64,000 nt of DNA from assembly GCF_023704175.1 (NCBI RefSeq), contig NZ_CP084530.1, forward strand, positions 111,001 to 175,000, in the 5' to 3' direction. Of this stretch, positions 8,219 to 16,142 are shown piece by piece. The translations under genes were made by a program, and so were the position numbers. The notes under the pieces are model-generated. The model saw nothing but the letters and a program-made list of their open reading frames with translations. It made no database searches and was not told the origin of the DNA. The DNA comes from Paenibacillus sp. YPG26. GTDB lineage: Bacteria; Bacillota; Bacilli; Paenibacillales; Paenibacillaceae. Position 1 is the stretch's first letter, and the number at the start of each line of letters is the position of its first letter.

Positions 8219-8689
8219 ATGGATAAAGACGCATATTTTAAAAACCTTGAAGAAATCATAACTGACCCAATATTTATCGCCTCTTCAAAGGAAGATATTG
8301 ATGAAGATATCAGTAACAATATGTGGTGCATTTCATTAGAACAAGAATTGGCAAGTCAAATAAATATTAATGATTTTGTGAACTTCCTTAGTTCGGTAAT
8401 AGATAATCGACAAAACCAAATAAGAGCATTAAATGGACAGAATGGAATGACTTTTTATCTTTGGTTTGACTGGATGGCAAGCCAATTGAGGTTTAATTTA
8501 ATTTCTAATATTTATGATAAGCTACCTTTTTGGTGCGAACTTGAATTACTGGATAGAATGGAACCGATAATTGAGGAATTCTTGGCATATCCATTCTTGA
8601 ATGGGCTTCCAAGTGGAGGCTATTCTGATGGATCAGAAGAGAAACCGTATGTATTAAAAGTCTATATAAAGATATTGAATGTGGAGTAA
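8219..8689 (+). CDS. cassette 5 protein, unknown
   Basis: 156 residues from an ATG preceded by AAGGAGC. Acidic and helical, with aromatic patches (TFYLWFDWMASQLRFNL) and a Gly-rich turn SGGYSDGSEEKP near the C-terminus. Its size and composition resemble immunity-type proteins of contact systems, but no family is identified and no toxin gene lies beside it. Single gene between the truncated repeat 4 and repeat 5. Confidence 0.65.
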   Translation: MDKDAYFKNLEEIITDPIFIASSKEDIDEDISNNMWCISLEQELASQININDFVNFLSSVIDNRQNQIRALNGQNGMTFYLWFDWMASQLRFNLISNIYDKLPFWCELELLDRMEPIIEEFLAYPFLNGLPSGGYSDGSEEKPYVLKVYIKILNVE

Positions 8690-8698
8690 TCAGGATGT

Positions 8699-8854
8699 CC
8701 AAGGCATCCCATAACACCGTATTTACGCTGCAGGGCTATCGCCCCTCGGTTCCCGGATGTATAATAATGGAATAAGCTCAGACAACAAACGCCCCAGCCG
8801 AAGATAAGAGCTATCTAAGGCTGGGGCGTTTTGTGAATACAAGAACGATAATGA
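8699..8854 (+). repeat. attC-like repeat 5 with a terminator-like hairpin
   Basis: Left arm CCCATAACACCGTATTTACG; right arm TTTTGTGAATACAAGAACG with a mutated core GATA at 8847. Inside is a perfect 12-bp stem AACGCCCCAGCC / GGCTGGGGCGTT (8788-8799, 8819-8830). Related hairpins occur in repeats 15 and 17. Confidence 0.8.
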
Positions 8855-8888
8855 AACCCACTATAACTTACCTTTTGGAGAGCATCCA

Positions 8889-9281
8889 ATGATAAATAGT
8901 CTAGTTGAACTAAGGAATAACGATGAGTGTATTCAAGGAAGCTTTATTTATGCATTACATGAAGAAGATTGTTTTGATGAAAGATTGTATTGGAAATTCT
9001 ATAACTCTGTTTTGGAATTATCTATTTATTTTGGGGACAAGGAGCACGATCCCCAGATCACTAGAATGATAATTCATACACACAACTACTTTTTGAAGTC
9101 GTTGATATGGAGTTATTCGCCTAATGATGCAAGTCGTATTAAGAACTTACCGCATGACAAGTTACATCTTTATGTTGAGAGACTTTGTGTAAGGGTGGAG
9201 TATGGCTATTTTGAAAGACAGATTGTTGACGAAGAAGGTCTTAATGAAGATCTTATGAACCCGTATTACGAACTTAATTGA
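8889..9281 (+). CDS. cassette 6 protein, unknown
   Basis: 130 residues from an ATG with TTTGGAG 8 bp upstream. Acidic and helical, with no signal peptide. Motifs such as LYWKFYNSVLELSIYFG and MIIHTHNYFLKSLIWSYSP suggest a compact helical domain similar in size to immunity-type proteins. No family recognised. Single gene between repeats 5 and 6. Confidence 0.65.
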   Translation: MINSLVELRNNDECIQGSFIYALHEEDCFDERLYWKFYNSVLELSIYFGDKEHDPQITRMIIHTHNYFLKSLIWSYSPNDASRIKNLPHDKLHLYVERLCVRVEYGYFERQIVDEEGLNEDLMNPYYELN

Positions 9282-9307
9282 AAGCATATTCTAAGAAGAG
9301 TAAACAT

Positions 9308-9409
9308 CAGATAACCCCCGCACTCACACTGCGGGCCGCTGTCACATCTCTTGGTCCGCCCCATTGGGGCTTAAGGTTCTCGGCTCCGCGAACACCCAGA
9401 AAGTTACCC
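9308..9409 (+). repeat. attC-like repeat 6
   Basis: Left arm AGATAACCCCCGCACTCACAC; right arm CGCGAACACCCAGAAAGTTA with core GTT at 9403. Shorter than repeats 1-3. Hairpin CGCCCC-ATT-GGGGC lies inside. The arms are diverged but keep the AAC...GTT polarity. Confidence 0.7.
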
Positions 9410-9459
9410 CGAAAGCAAGGCAAGTTCTTTCTAATTAATAAATACTGGGAGGGATTACA

Positions 9460-10014
9460 ATGAAGATAGAAGATATATTTAGTGACCTACCTACCCTGGA
9501 AACCGAGCGAACAATTCTCAGGAAGATTGATCTTGAGGATATTCAAGATATTTATGCTTACTGTAGTGATGAAGAAGTATCAAAGTACACAACGTGGGAA
9601 GTTCACAGGAAAATAGAAGATACTAAAGGATTTGTTAATTATGTTCTAGGCAAGTACACCAACTGTCAACTCAGTCCCTGGGGAATCCAAGATAAGAATA
9701 CAGGTAAATTAATAGGCACTTGCGACTATGTGAATTGGGATATTGATAATTATAAGGCTGAAATTGGGTATGCATTGTCTAGGAAACATTGGGGACAGGG
9801 GTATATGACAGAATGCGTAAAAAAATTAATTGAATTTGGATTTGTAAGCATGAATCTGAATCGCATTGAAGCTAAATGTATTCTGGACAATATTGGTTCA
9901 TCCAGAGTTATGGAGAAATCAGGGATGAGACTAGAAGGGATTTTAAAAGAGTACATTTTTAATAAAGGAAATTTTCATGACATAAAAATATACTCCATAA
10001 TTAGGGAAAAGTAA
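9460..10014 (+). CDS. cassette 7: GNAT N-acetyltransferase, RimJ/RimL type
   Basis: 184 residues from an ATG with GGGAGG 7 bp upstream. It begins with the typical LETERTILRKIDLEDIQDIYAYCSDEEVSKYTTW. The acetyl-CoA loop follows as ALSRKHWGQGYMTE (R/Q-x-x-G-x-G/A type), then an AKCILDNIGSSRVMEKSGM element. The family acetylates protein N-termini or small amines; the substrate here is unknown. Single gene between repeats 6 and 7. Confidence 0.85.
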   Translation: MKIEDIFSDLPTLETERTILRKIDLEDIQDIYAYCSDEEVSKYTTWEVHRKIEDTKGFVNYVLGKYTNCQLSPWGIQDKNTGKLIGTCDYVNWDIDNYKAEIGYALSRKHWGQGYMTECVKKLIEFGFVSMNLNRIEAKCILDNIGSSRVMEKSGMRLEGILKEYIFNKGNFHDIKIYSIIREK

Positions 10015-10046
10015 GTTTAACTGATTAGTTTGAGAAGTCCTTGCCA

Positions 10047-10173
10047 TCGATAACATCGCATTCCCCAGAAGGCCTAACGGCACCTTCGCGTGATAAATTA
10101 CCGGTGAAGCGTATTTGAGCAGCTCACCACCTAACCATAGTACCAACTAGTCGGGAGTGCAGCTACGTTATGT
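10047..10173 (+). repeat. attC-like repeat 7
   Basis: Left arm CGATAACATCGCATTCC; right arm AGTGCAGCTACGTTATG with core GTT at 10167. Diverged, with internal hairpins around GAAGGCCTAACGGCACCTTC. It closes cassette 7. Confidence 0.65.
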
Positions 10174-10226
10174 GTAATTTGCAGATCCTTTTCTTTAATG
10201 CTTTTCCTAAGAAAGGTAGACATCGA

Positions 10227-10757
10227 ATGTTATCCTTATTACTAATTGTAGTTATTCTAATTATTCTTATGATTAAAAGACCTATATCGATTAAATCTTC
10301 TAAAATATTTTTATATTTGTCTAAATTATCATGGTATCAGAATCCATTCCTATGTGGTCTATTTGTTTCACTCGTGAATTTAATTCTATTTATATCTGTA
10401 ATCGGGTTATCTCTTTTATCAGTATTACTAAGTCTTGGATTTGTATGGATGCTTTTTCCTATTTTGGGTGTCGTAATAAATATATGGTTCTGGATACAGG
10501 TAGGAATGACATGGGGAGACCAAAATGAGGGAAGAATAGTAACTGCGTTAATTGGAGGTGCATTTTATTGGGTCGTATTTTTATTTTTTATTTATAGGTA
10601 TGTTACGCTAACTCCCCAATTTGAAGGTGACGATACTTTTATGACGGCTATTGGCTTATTTATGGGGATACTTATTTCTTTTATAGCTGGGGTATTATGC
10701 ATTTGGGCAATATTATATTGTTCAAGATTAATCAATAAAGACAGTAACTATGCCTAA
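10227..10757 (+). CDS. cassette 8: polytopic membrane protein, unknown
   Basis: 176 residues from the ATG at 10227, which has GAAAGG upstream; the ORF is open from 10170 but without a ribosome site. About five hydrophobic segments: residues 1-15, 40-70, 75-97, 110-130 and 142-165. Loops are short, one containing TWGDQNEGR. No transporter or enzyme motif is seen. Strongly A+T-rich. Single gene between repeats 7 and 8; its last codons overlap the left arm of repeat 8. Confidence 0.65.
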   Translation: MLSLLLIVVILIILMIKRPISIKSSKIFLYLSKLSWYQNPFLCGLFVSLVNLILFISVIGLSLLSVLLSLGFVWMLFPILGVVINIWFWIQVGMTWGDQNEGRIVTALIGGAFYWVVFLFFIYRYVTLTPQFEGDDTFMTAIGLFMGILISFIAGVLCIWAILYCSRLINKDSNYA

Positions 10758-10819
10758 CATCATATTCATGTATCGCAAACTTACGGGAGTGAGAATTGTT
10801 ATATACAACAACGTTAAGT
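10751..10819 (+). repeat. attC-like repeat 8 (short form)
   Basis: Left arm GCCTAACATCATATTCATG; right arm GTTATATACAACAACGTTAAG with core GTT at 10813. Only about 70 bp, with one small loop, so this is among the shortest near-complete copies. Confidence 0.65.
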
Positions 10820-10836
10820 GAAATTTGATTTAGTGA

Positions 10837-10941
10837 AAGAAAGTGGTAATTGGTCTAGGAAAAGCGGGATTTGTAATTGAGAGAATGATTGAGCAAACTG
10901 ATGAGACGATAACAGCGATATGGCCAAGAGAGCTAAGATGA
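10837..10941 (+). pseudogene. cassette 9: remnant coding fragment
   Basis: A 34-codon open stretch reading KKVVIGLGKAGFVIERMIEQ and ending ...IWPRELR before TGA, with no start codon or ribosome site. It looks like the C-terminal end of a deleted gene; the GLGKAG motif recalls a GNAT loop, but this is weak. It sits in a unit between repeat 8 and the partial repeat 9. Confidence 0.35.
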
Positions 10942-10954
10942 TACCTGTAACTTC

Positions 10955-11074
10955 CGTTCGGCAGAGGTATCTCGGAGGAAGCGGTAGCAACCGGATAACC
11001 CTGCACTGGCTAAGTCCTCGTGGGTCTTGCAATCCATAAGCAAGTGAAAGTTCATGGATACAACAACGTTAGAC
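10955..11074 (+). repeat. attC-like repeat 9 (left arm missing)
   Basis: Contains AACCCTGCACTGGCTAAGTCC, as in repeats 3 and 11, and a right arm TTCATGGATACAACAACGTTA with core GTT at 11068. The ATAACACC left arm is not found, consistent with a deletion that also removed most of cassette 9. Confidence 0.65.
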
Positions 11075-11111
11075 GAAATCGTTAGACAAAATCAGAAGAA
11101 AGGCTTAAAAA

Positions 11112-11681
11112 ATGAAATCAGAACACCATTTCACAGATAGTCTCGAATACTTGTCTCATGGGAGTACAAGACAGAAGGAAGTATATCAAATACTTACTGA
11201 GCTTAATATCTACGAAATGCTTAGCGACTTCTCACCAATTCTTGTTGGGACGATCCCTATACAAATAGATATTCCTGATAGTGATCTAGACATCATCTGT
11301 GAAGTTTATGACTTCAAAAGCTTTGGAGATCTACTGGATAGACATTTTAAGTCAATGAATCAATATAGTTCTTCGATTAAGACGGTAAATGAAGTGCCAA
11401 GAATCGTATGTAACTTCGAGTATAAGGGTTGGTTGATTGAAATATTTGGTCAACCAGTACCAACTCAAATGCAGAATGGATATAGGCATATGATAGTCGA
11501 GAATCGTATACTTGCCATTTGTGGGGACAAATGCAGACTTAAAATAAGAAACTTGAAAAAGTTAGGATTAAAGACTGAACCAGCATTTGGTGTATATCTA
11601 AATCTCAATGGTAATCCATATGATGTTCTCTTAGAAATGTACGAATGGAATGAGCAAAAACTAAAAAAATATTTGAGATGA
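11112..11681 (+). CDS. cassette 10: nucleotidyltransferase-fold protein, DUF4269-like
   Basis: 189 residues from an ATG with AGAAAGG upstream. N-terminal helices are followed by LVGTIPIQIDIPDSDLDIICEV, where Asp58 and Asp60 form the DxD metal site of the polymerase-beta-like nucleotidyltransferase fold, but the usual GS motif is replaced by GT. Later elements (FEYKGWLIEIFGQPVPTQ, NGYRHMIVENRIL) match the DUF4269 pattern as I remember it. Substrate unknown. Single gene between repeats 9 and 10. Confidence 0.7.
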   Translation: MKSEHHFTDSLEYLSHGSTRQKEVYQILTELNIYEMLSDFSPILVGTIPIQIDIPDSDLDIICEVYDFKSFGDLLDRHFKSMNQYSSSIKTVNEVPRIVCNFEYKGWLIEIFGQPVPTQMQNGYRHMIVENRILAICGDKCRLKIRNLKKLGLKTEPAFGVYLNLNGNPYDVLLEMYEWNEQKLKKYLR

Positions 11682-11691
11682 TTGCAGATAC

Positions 11692-11776
11692 ACATTAGCA
11701 CCACCCAACTGCATCGCGGCCATTCACTACGTTTGCTTAAGGTGGTGGAGACGTCGTGAACACGAAAAAGTAGCTG
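11692..11776 (+). repeat. attC-like repeat 10 (short, diverged)
   Basis: Left arm ACATTAGCACC and right arm CGTCGTGAACACGAAAAAGTAG; the core is mutated to GTA at 11770. CACCACCC...GGTGGTG forms an internal stem. Confidence 0.6.
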
Positions 11777-11840
11777 AAATGTGACAGGTCAAGTCTACGA
11801 AAACTATAAAAGAAGAATGAAAAGCGTAGGAGAGTGAATC

Positions 11841-12227
11841 ATGAAGGTTGCACATATAACAAGTATTATATGTAGTTTAATAATTGGTACTTCGTTAATC
11901 ATAGGTTGTTTGATAATTTCAACGAAAGATGTAACGGAAACTAAACAGGAATTAACTATTGCAAAAGAACAAGAGAAGTTCACTAACTCACCTTTACTTA
12001 ATATAAAACAAGCAGCTGAGTATCTTAATCTTAAAGAAGAACAAGTAACATATATTATCCAATCGGAACAGAATACATTAAATACGATGGGATCATTTAC
12101 AGGTGAGAGGTTTCCATATTTTAAAATCAATAACGAAATATTTATTAGTAAAACTGATTTGACAAAATGGTTAAAGGACGTTACTACACAGAGAAGAGAA
12201 TATACGGAAGGACTCGCAGTACATTAA
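11841..12227 (+). CDS. cassette 11: membrane-anchored excisionase-type HTH protein
   Basis: 128 residues from an ATG with GTAGGAGAG upstream. Residues about 5-28 are a hydrophobic anchor (IICSLIIGTSLIIGCLIIS). After a charged linker comes a MerR/excisionase-type winged helix: LLNIKQAAEYLNLKEEQVTY...FPYFKINNEIFISKTDLTKWL. Such domains bind DNA and, in excisionases, direct recombination. A membrane anchor on this fold is unusual. It may act on cassette DNA or be an unrelated sensor. Single gene between repeats 10 and 11. Confidence 0.65.
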   Translation: MKVAHITSIICSLIIGTSLIIGCLIISTKDVTETKQELTIAKEQEKFTNSPLLNIKQAAEYLNLKEEQVTYIIQSEQNTLNTMGSFTGERFPYFKINNEIFISKTDLTKWLKDVTTQRREYTEGLAVH

Positions 12228-12263
12228 AAAGTTCTGTAAAAGTTGATTCGAGAGGATCGCACA

Positions 12264-12413
12264 TCACATAACACCATATTCACGCATCGGCAAACGGGCC
12301 CCGTAACACCAGGTTGTTTCTGAGGAATTAGAAGCAGCCGGACAACCCTGAACTGGCTAAGTCCTTCGGACATGGGGCATGCGGTGAGGATTAGTGATAC
12401 AACAAAGTTAGAG
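12264..12413 (+). repeat. attC-like repeat 11
   Basis: Left arm CACATAACACCATATTCACG; right arm TTAGTGATACAACAAAGTTAG with core GTT at 12407. Interior ACCCTGAACTGGCTAAGTCC is shared with repeats 3, 9 and 14. Confidence 0.8.
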
Positions 12414-12511
12414 GAAGCCATCGCAGAATAAATTCCTAGAAACATTTAAAAATAGTTAATCAATAATACTGATGGGTACAAAAACCAATAAGTCACTGGA
12501 GGCAAACTATA

Positions 12512-12862
12512 ATGACCCCTATTTTAAACCAAATCGGTACTGTATTTATACCTGTAAGCAACATCGAGAAGGCACGTGATTGGTATTGTGATATATTGGG
12601 ACTTCCTGTCGACAGAGAGATACTATATGGACATTTGTATGTGGTGCCTATGAATGGAACTGGGATTGTTTTAGATAGCAAAATCTATTCAGAAGATAAT
12701 ATATTTAGGACTCCCGCATTTCACTTGAACACTAATAATATTGAAGAAGCTTATGAGTTTATGAAGTCAAAGAATGTGAACCTAACTACACAAATAGAAC
12801 ACAATCAGTGGTTTAACTTTAAAGACCCAGATGGAAATCAGTTAATGGTATGTAAGTGCTAA
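12512..12862 (+). CDS. cassette 12: VOC-superfamily (glyoxalase/bleomycin-resistance fold) protein
   Basis: 116 residues from an ATG with CTGGAGG 11 bp upstream. It has the VOC pattern: TVFIPVSNIEKARDWYCDILGLPVD, then a central GTGIVLDS strand, FHLNTNNIEEAYEFMKSK and the closing FKDPDGNQLMVCK, with a Glu replaced by Gln at the usual metal ligand. The fold binds metal and small molecules and includes isomerases, dioxygenases and drug-binding proteins. The substrate is unknown. Single gene between repeats 11 and 12. Confidence 0.85.
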   Translation: MTPILNQIGTVFIPVSNIEKARDWYCDILGLPVDREILYGHLYVVPMNGTGIVLDSKIYSEDNIFRTPAFHLNTNNIEEAYEFMKSKNVNLTTQIEHNQWFNFKDPDGNQLMVCKC

Positions 12863-12927
12863 AACAATTTGATAGAAGTGTAAATAGATAAATTAGTTTT
12901 CATAAGTAATTAGAAGGCGATGGCAAC

Positions 12928-13098
12928 ATCCAATACCGTATTCACGCATCGGGCCGACTTCGTCGACCTTTGGTCCGCCAGATAGATTTAGGGGAAGTGG
13001 AATCAGGCGGATACACCTATGGGTTAACTGCACTGACGCACAGCCGACCACTCTGTGAGCTCAAGTCTCTCGGCGTCGTGAATACGGTAACGTTGGAT
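12928..13098 (+). repeat. attC-like repeat 12
   Basis: Left arm ATCCAATACCGTATTCACG; right arm GTCGTGAATACGGTAACGTTG, core GTT at 13092. The arms pair almost perfectly over CGTATTCACG/CGTGAATACG. The flank CGATGGCAACATCC is complementary to its own cassette start (GGAAGCCATCG at 12413). Confidence 0.85.
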
Positions 13099-13123
13099 GA
13101 AATGACGGAATTTTATCTGAAAG

Positions 13124-14128
13124 TTGGTGCTCCTTTCGTTGTTTGAATTTAGTAGAATCAATACTAATGCTTTTGATGATCTTAATGAATACGTTATGAA
13201 GATTAAGAAGATTATATCTGCAACAGCAGCTTCAACCTATATTATCCATCATGATCGGATCGTGAATGAATGGTATTCCGGACTTCATGATACTAGCACA
13301 AACAGTCGGTTGGTTGATGAGAAATCCCAATTTAACATTGCTTCTATAAGAAAGACTTATTTGGGTTTTGCGGTAAGTCTAGCAATTTATGAAGGAAGAA
13401 TAAAAAGTCTAGATGACCCTGTTAGTGCTTATTGGAATGATATTGATAGCACGGTAACTATTCGCCATTTGTTAACACATACTCATGGTTTGGACAGCCA
13501 AAACAAATGTTTGTTTCCTCCGGGAACTTCGTGGAGCTATAACAATTCCGGTGTGAGTCTGCTAATAAAAATCATTCAAAAGTTATATGGAATACCATTA
13601 TCTGAATTATTAGAAGAACGGGTATTTTCACCTTGTGGATTTACGAGCACAGGTTGGAGAAAGAAAGAATCTGAACGGTTGGTTTGGATAAATGAAGAAT
13701 ATGTTGATGATCAAGGCAACGAGCCGAACTTATTTGTAAGTACGAAGGAACTGGCTTACTGGGGTTATTTACATATGAATAAAGGTTCCTTTAATGGTAA
13801 GCAAATCATTCCTCAAGGTGTATTTGAGCAAGCAACTACAATCATCAGTCCCCAAAGCTTAACGAAAGAATTGCCTCGTAGTGGATTTTTCTGGTCTGTA
13901 CAGGATGAACCGCGCTTAAAGGCAGAATTAGGTGATAAGTTGCCGAGAGGCTCGTATCAGTCTTTAGGTATAACTGGCTGTGTATGTCTTGTTATCCCTA
14001 CATATAAAACTGTTGCAATCAGAATGTATAATCAGATTGAACCGAATCCCAATAATTACGATTATATAACTGATATAAAAACATTTGGCAACCTATTATG
14101 CAGATGTATAGAAAAGTTTCGCATGTGA
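13124..14128 (+). CDS. cassette 13: serine beta-lactamase-fold hydrolase (class C / esterase-like)
   Basis: 334 residues from a GTG at 13124, which has no strong ribosome site, so the start is uncertain. No signal peptide is evident, unlike secreted beta-lactamases. Ser74-I-R-Lys77 is the nucleophile motif (SIRK), Tyr139-Asn-Asn141 the YxN motif, and HLLTHTHGL the usual following element. This family includes class C beta-lactamases, DD-peptidases and esterases; a cytoplasmic esterase or peptidase is the safer reading. Single gene between repeats 12 and 13. Confidence 0.8.
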   Translation: MVLLSLFEFSRINTNAFDDLNEYVMKIKKIISATAASTYIIHHDRIVNEWYSGLHDTSTNSRLVDEKSQFNIASIRKTYLGFAVSLAIYEGRIKSLDDPVSAYWNDIDSTVTIRHLLTHTHGLDSQNKCLFPPGTSWSYNNSGVSLLIKIIQKLYGIPLSELLEERVFSPCGFTSTGWRKKESERLVWINEEYVDDQGNEPNLFVSTKELAYWGYLHMNKGSFNGKQIIPQGVFEQATTIISPQSLTKELPRSGFFWSVQDEPRLKAELGDKLPRGSYQSLGITGCVCLVIPTYKTVAIRMYNQIEPNPNNYDYITDIKTFGNLLCRCIEKFRM

Positions 14129-14150
14129 TTGTAGGATGTCGATTACTTCA

Positions 14151-14284
14151 GCTAACGATGCATTCACGCTGCGGGGCTTACGCCCTTTGGTCGTCCGAGT
14201 ATAATTACCGACTAACCGCATCGCTTCCTGCTCCTGATGGAGCCTTAAGACGGGGGACATCGGGAGTAGAAGAGCATTATATGC
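14151..14284 (+). repeat. attC-like repeat 13
   Basis: Left arm GCTAACGATGCATTCACG; right end GAAGAGCATTATATGCAAT with core ATT instead of GTT at 14276. GCGGGGCTTACGCCC hairpin inside. The reading frame upstream of the next gene runs through it without a start site. Confidence 0.7.
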
Positions 14285-14328
14285 AATACCCCGAAACCCT
14301 TTTATTGTGGGAACAGAGGAGTGGTGAA

Positions 14329-14979
14329 TTGATTAAAGCAGTAGTCTTCGATCTCGATGGAACACTATTGGACCGAGATACCTCTCTAAAACAATTTGTT
14401 TTGAATCAACACGATCGAATAGAAGCTTTACACTCAGTCGATAAAGTTGAATATGCAGCTCGATTTATTGAGTTGGACAGCAAAGGCTATATCTGGAAGG
14501 ACAAGGTGTACTTTTCTCTTATTAATGAATATAGAATTAGTGGAGTTTCTGCGGATGATCTGTTAGCAGATTATATAAAGAATTTTAGGTATCATTGTAC
14601 TCCGTTTCCAAATCTAAAGCAGTTGTTAGACTTTATTACTTCCAAAGAGGTTAGGATAGCTATGATTACGAATGGGTTTGGTGATTTTCAACTAGGCAAT
14701 GTTGACGCTTTAGGGATCAGTGACTATTTTGAGTTCATCATGGTATCGGAGCTTGAGGGAATCAGGAAACCGGATGAAGAGATTTTTAGGAGAGCGCTTA
14801 GCAGGCTAGGTATTAAAGCTTCTGAAGCCATCTATGTAGGAGATCATCCTGATAACGATGTAAAAGCAAGTATGCGTGCCGGGATGAAGGGAATCTGGAA
14901 GTCAGATTCGTATTATAAGGACGATTTTAATCGTGATGGGGTTATATACGATTTACTGGACTTAAAGAGTCTCTTGTAG
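14329..14979 (+). CDS. cassette 14: HAD-superfamily hydrolase
   Basis: 216 residues from a TTG at 14329, with GAGGAGTGG just upstream; the frame is open from 14098 but that part crosses attC-like repeat 13. Motif I is VVFDLDGTLLDRD (nucleophile Asp), motif II MITNGF, motif III the Lys in EGIRKPD, and motif IV YVGDHPDNDVKA. The helical cap is type C1. These are phosphatases of small phosphorylated metabolites. Single gene between repeats 13 and 14. Confidence 0.85.
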   Translation: MIKAVVFDLDGTLLDRDTSLKQFVLNQHDRIEALHSVDKVEYAARFIELDSKGYIWKDKVYFSLINEYRISGVSADDLLADYIKNFRYHCTPFPNLKQLLDFITSKEVRIAMITNGFGDFQLGNVDALGISDYFEFIMVSELEGIRKPDEEIFRRALSRLGIKASEAIYVGDHPDNDVKASMRAGMKGIWKSDSYYKDDFNRDGVIYDLLDLKSLL

Positions 14980-15002
14980 GTTGATTTGGTGAAGTGGGGT
15001 GC

Positions 15003-15152
15003 ATCATATAAGGCCGCATTCACGCATCGGGCTGCAGTTACGTCTCTTAGTCCGCATACAGGAATTTCAAAGAGGTTGAACCAGACCCTGCACTGGTTAA
15101 ACACACTGTGGCCGTTCTCTTCGGCCCTTGAAACTGCAGCAACATTATACGA
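15003..15152 (+). repeat. attC-like repeat 14
   Basis: Left arm ATCATATAAGGCCGCATTCACG; right arm CTGCAGCAACATTATACGAC with core ATT at 15144. Flank GGGGTGCATCATATAA is complementary to its own cassette start (TTATATGCAATACCCC at 14277). Contains ACCCTGCACTGGTTAA. Confidence 0.75.
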
Positions 15153-15224
15153 CATACTTCTAATGCCTTTCAGTGCTTAAATATAAAAGAACCGTGATAT
15201 ACTTTTATTGGAGGTGGAAAGTTA

Positions 15225-15515
15225 ATGTCAATTCATTCATTGATTGAATCGAATCATAATACAATACTTAATATAGCCAAATCGAATGGGGCAAAGAAAA
15301 TTAGCTTATTCGGTTCTGCTGCTCGAGGAGAAGATCATGCAGAGAGTGATATTGACTTTTTAATTGAATTTGAGGAGAATAGGTCTCTTTTTGACTTAAT
15401 AAGGCTTAAGAATCAACTAGAGGATCTTTTAAATAAACCAGTAGACATCGTAACGGAGAATTCAGTCCATTGGAAGATGAAGGATCATATTTTAAGCGAG
15501 GCCATACAATTATGA
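15225..15515 (+). CDS. mntA: cassette 15a: MntA-type minimal nucleotidyltransferase antitoxin
   Basis: 96 residues from an ATG with TTGGAGGTGG upstream. LFGSAARGE (Gly30-Ser31) and ESDIDFLIEF (Asp42, Asp44) are the catalytic motifs of the minimal nucleotidyltransferase fold. In the HepT/MntA systems MntA adds AMP to HepT and thereby neutralises it. The stop codon overlaps the next ATG (ATGA), typical of a translationally coupled toxin-antitoxin pair. Both lie in one cassette between repeats 14 and 15. Confidence 0.85.
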   Translation: MSIHSLIESNHNTILNIAKSNGAKKISLFGSAARGEDHAESDIDFLIEFEENRSLFDLIRLKNQLEDLLNKPVDIVTENSVHWKMKDHILSEAIQL

Positions 15516-15841
15516 GGGATGATAAAGTCTATCTAACCCATGTGCTAGAATGCATTCAGTATATATTTGAATATACACAAACGGGGAAAGAAGAGTTTTT
15601 TAAACAAAGAATAATTCAGGACGCAGTAGTCAGAAATCTTGAGATTATTGGAGAAGCAACAAAGAATATTTCAAAAGAATTTAGAAGTCAAAATCCAGAC
15701 ATCCCGTGGCGTGAAATGGCAGGCTTACGGGATGTTTTAATTCATGACTATTTTGGCGTAGATAACCATATTGTATGGAGCGTTGTAAAGAACGAATTGC
15801 CTGGATTACTAAAACAAATTGAAGAGCTTTTGAAAGCATAA
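15512..15841 (+). CDS. hepT: cassette 15b: HepT-like HEPN toxin (DUF86)
   Basis: 109 residues from the ATG at 15512 overlapping the mntA stop. The HEPN ribonuclease motif RDVLIHDY gives Arg73-x4-His78-x-Tyr80, the exact RX4HXY signature where the partner antitoxin modifies Tyr. Upstream helices IIQDAVVRNLEIIGEATKNIS match the DUF86 family. Predicted role: RNase toxin held in check by MntA. Two-gene cassettes of this kind can stabilise large cassette arrays. Confidence 0.9.
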   Translation: MRDDKVYLTHVLECIQYIFEYTQTGKEEFFKQRIIQDAVVRNLEIIGEATKNISKEFRSQNPDIPWREMAGLRDVLIHDYFGVDNHIVWSVVKNELPGLLKQIEELLKA

Positions 15842-15857
15842 CTCGAAGAAGAGAGGT

Positions 15858-15912
15858 ACATCGTGCATCGCGGTCGCCCTTCGTGCTTAAGGGGGGAGTA
15901 GCGTAAACACAA
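15858..15912 (+). repeat. degenerate attC-like remnant (15, left)
   Basis: TACATCGTGCATCGCGGTCG...GCTTAAGGGGGGAGTAG then CGTAAACACAAAA resembles a worn short attC-like copy like repeat 10, directly abutting the next one. Tandem remnants suggest a lost cassette. Confidence 0.45.
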
Positions 15913-16108
15913 AAAACCGTATTCACGCTGCAGGCTATCACCTCTCGATTACGAAGTGTATAATCATGGAAGAAGCTCAGACAACAAACGACCCAGCCTA
16001 AGATAAGAGCTATCTAAGGCTGGGTCGTTTGTTGATGGCATTTTACAAGAAATCGGTGAGAGAAAGTTAAGATCCACTTGGACATTGTGAATTTGATAAC
16101 GTTATACG
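15913..16108 (+). repeat. attC-like repeat 15 with a terminator-like hairpin
   Basis: Left arm AAAACCGTATTCACGCTGC; right end CATTGTGAATTTGATAACGTTATA, core GTT at 16101. It carries ACGACCCAGCC...GGCTGGGTCGT, a hairpin variant of that in repeat 5, with matching GATAAGAGCT in the loop. Confidence 0.7.
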
Positions 16109-16142
16109 CTATACCTGAAACTGAAGGAGGAAAGCGATATAC

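Noticed and set aside
9278-9463. 61-codon ORF between cassettes 6 and 7
   Set aside because: It consists mostly of attC-like repeat 6 and has no ribosome site.
14098-14328. Extended N-terminus of the cassette 14 HAD protein
   Set aside because: The segment crosses attC-like repeat 13; the TTG at 14329 has a ribosome site and fits the HAD start.
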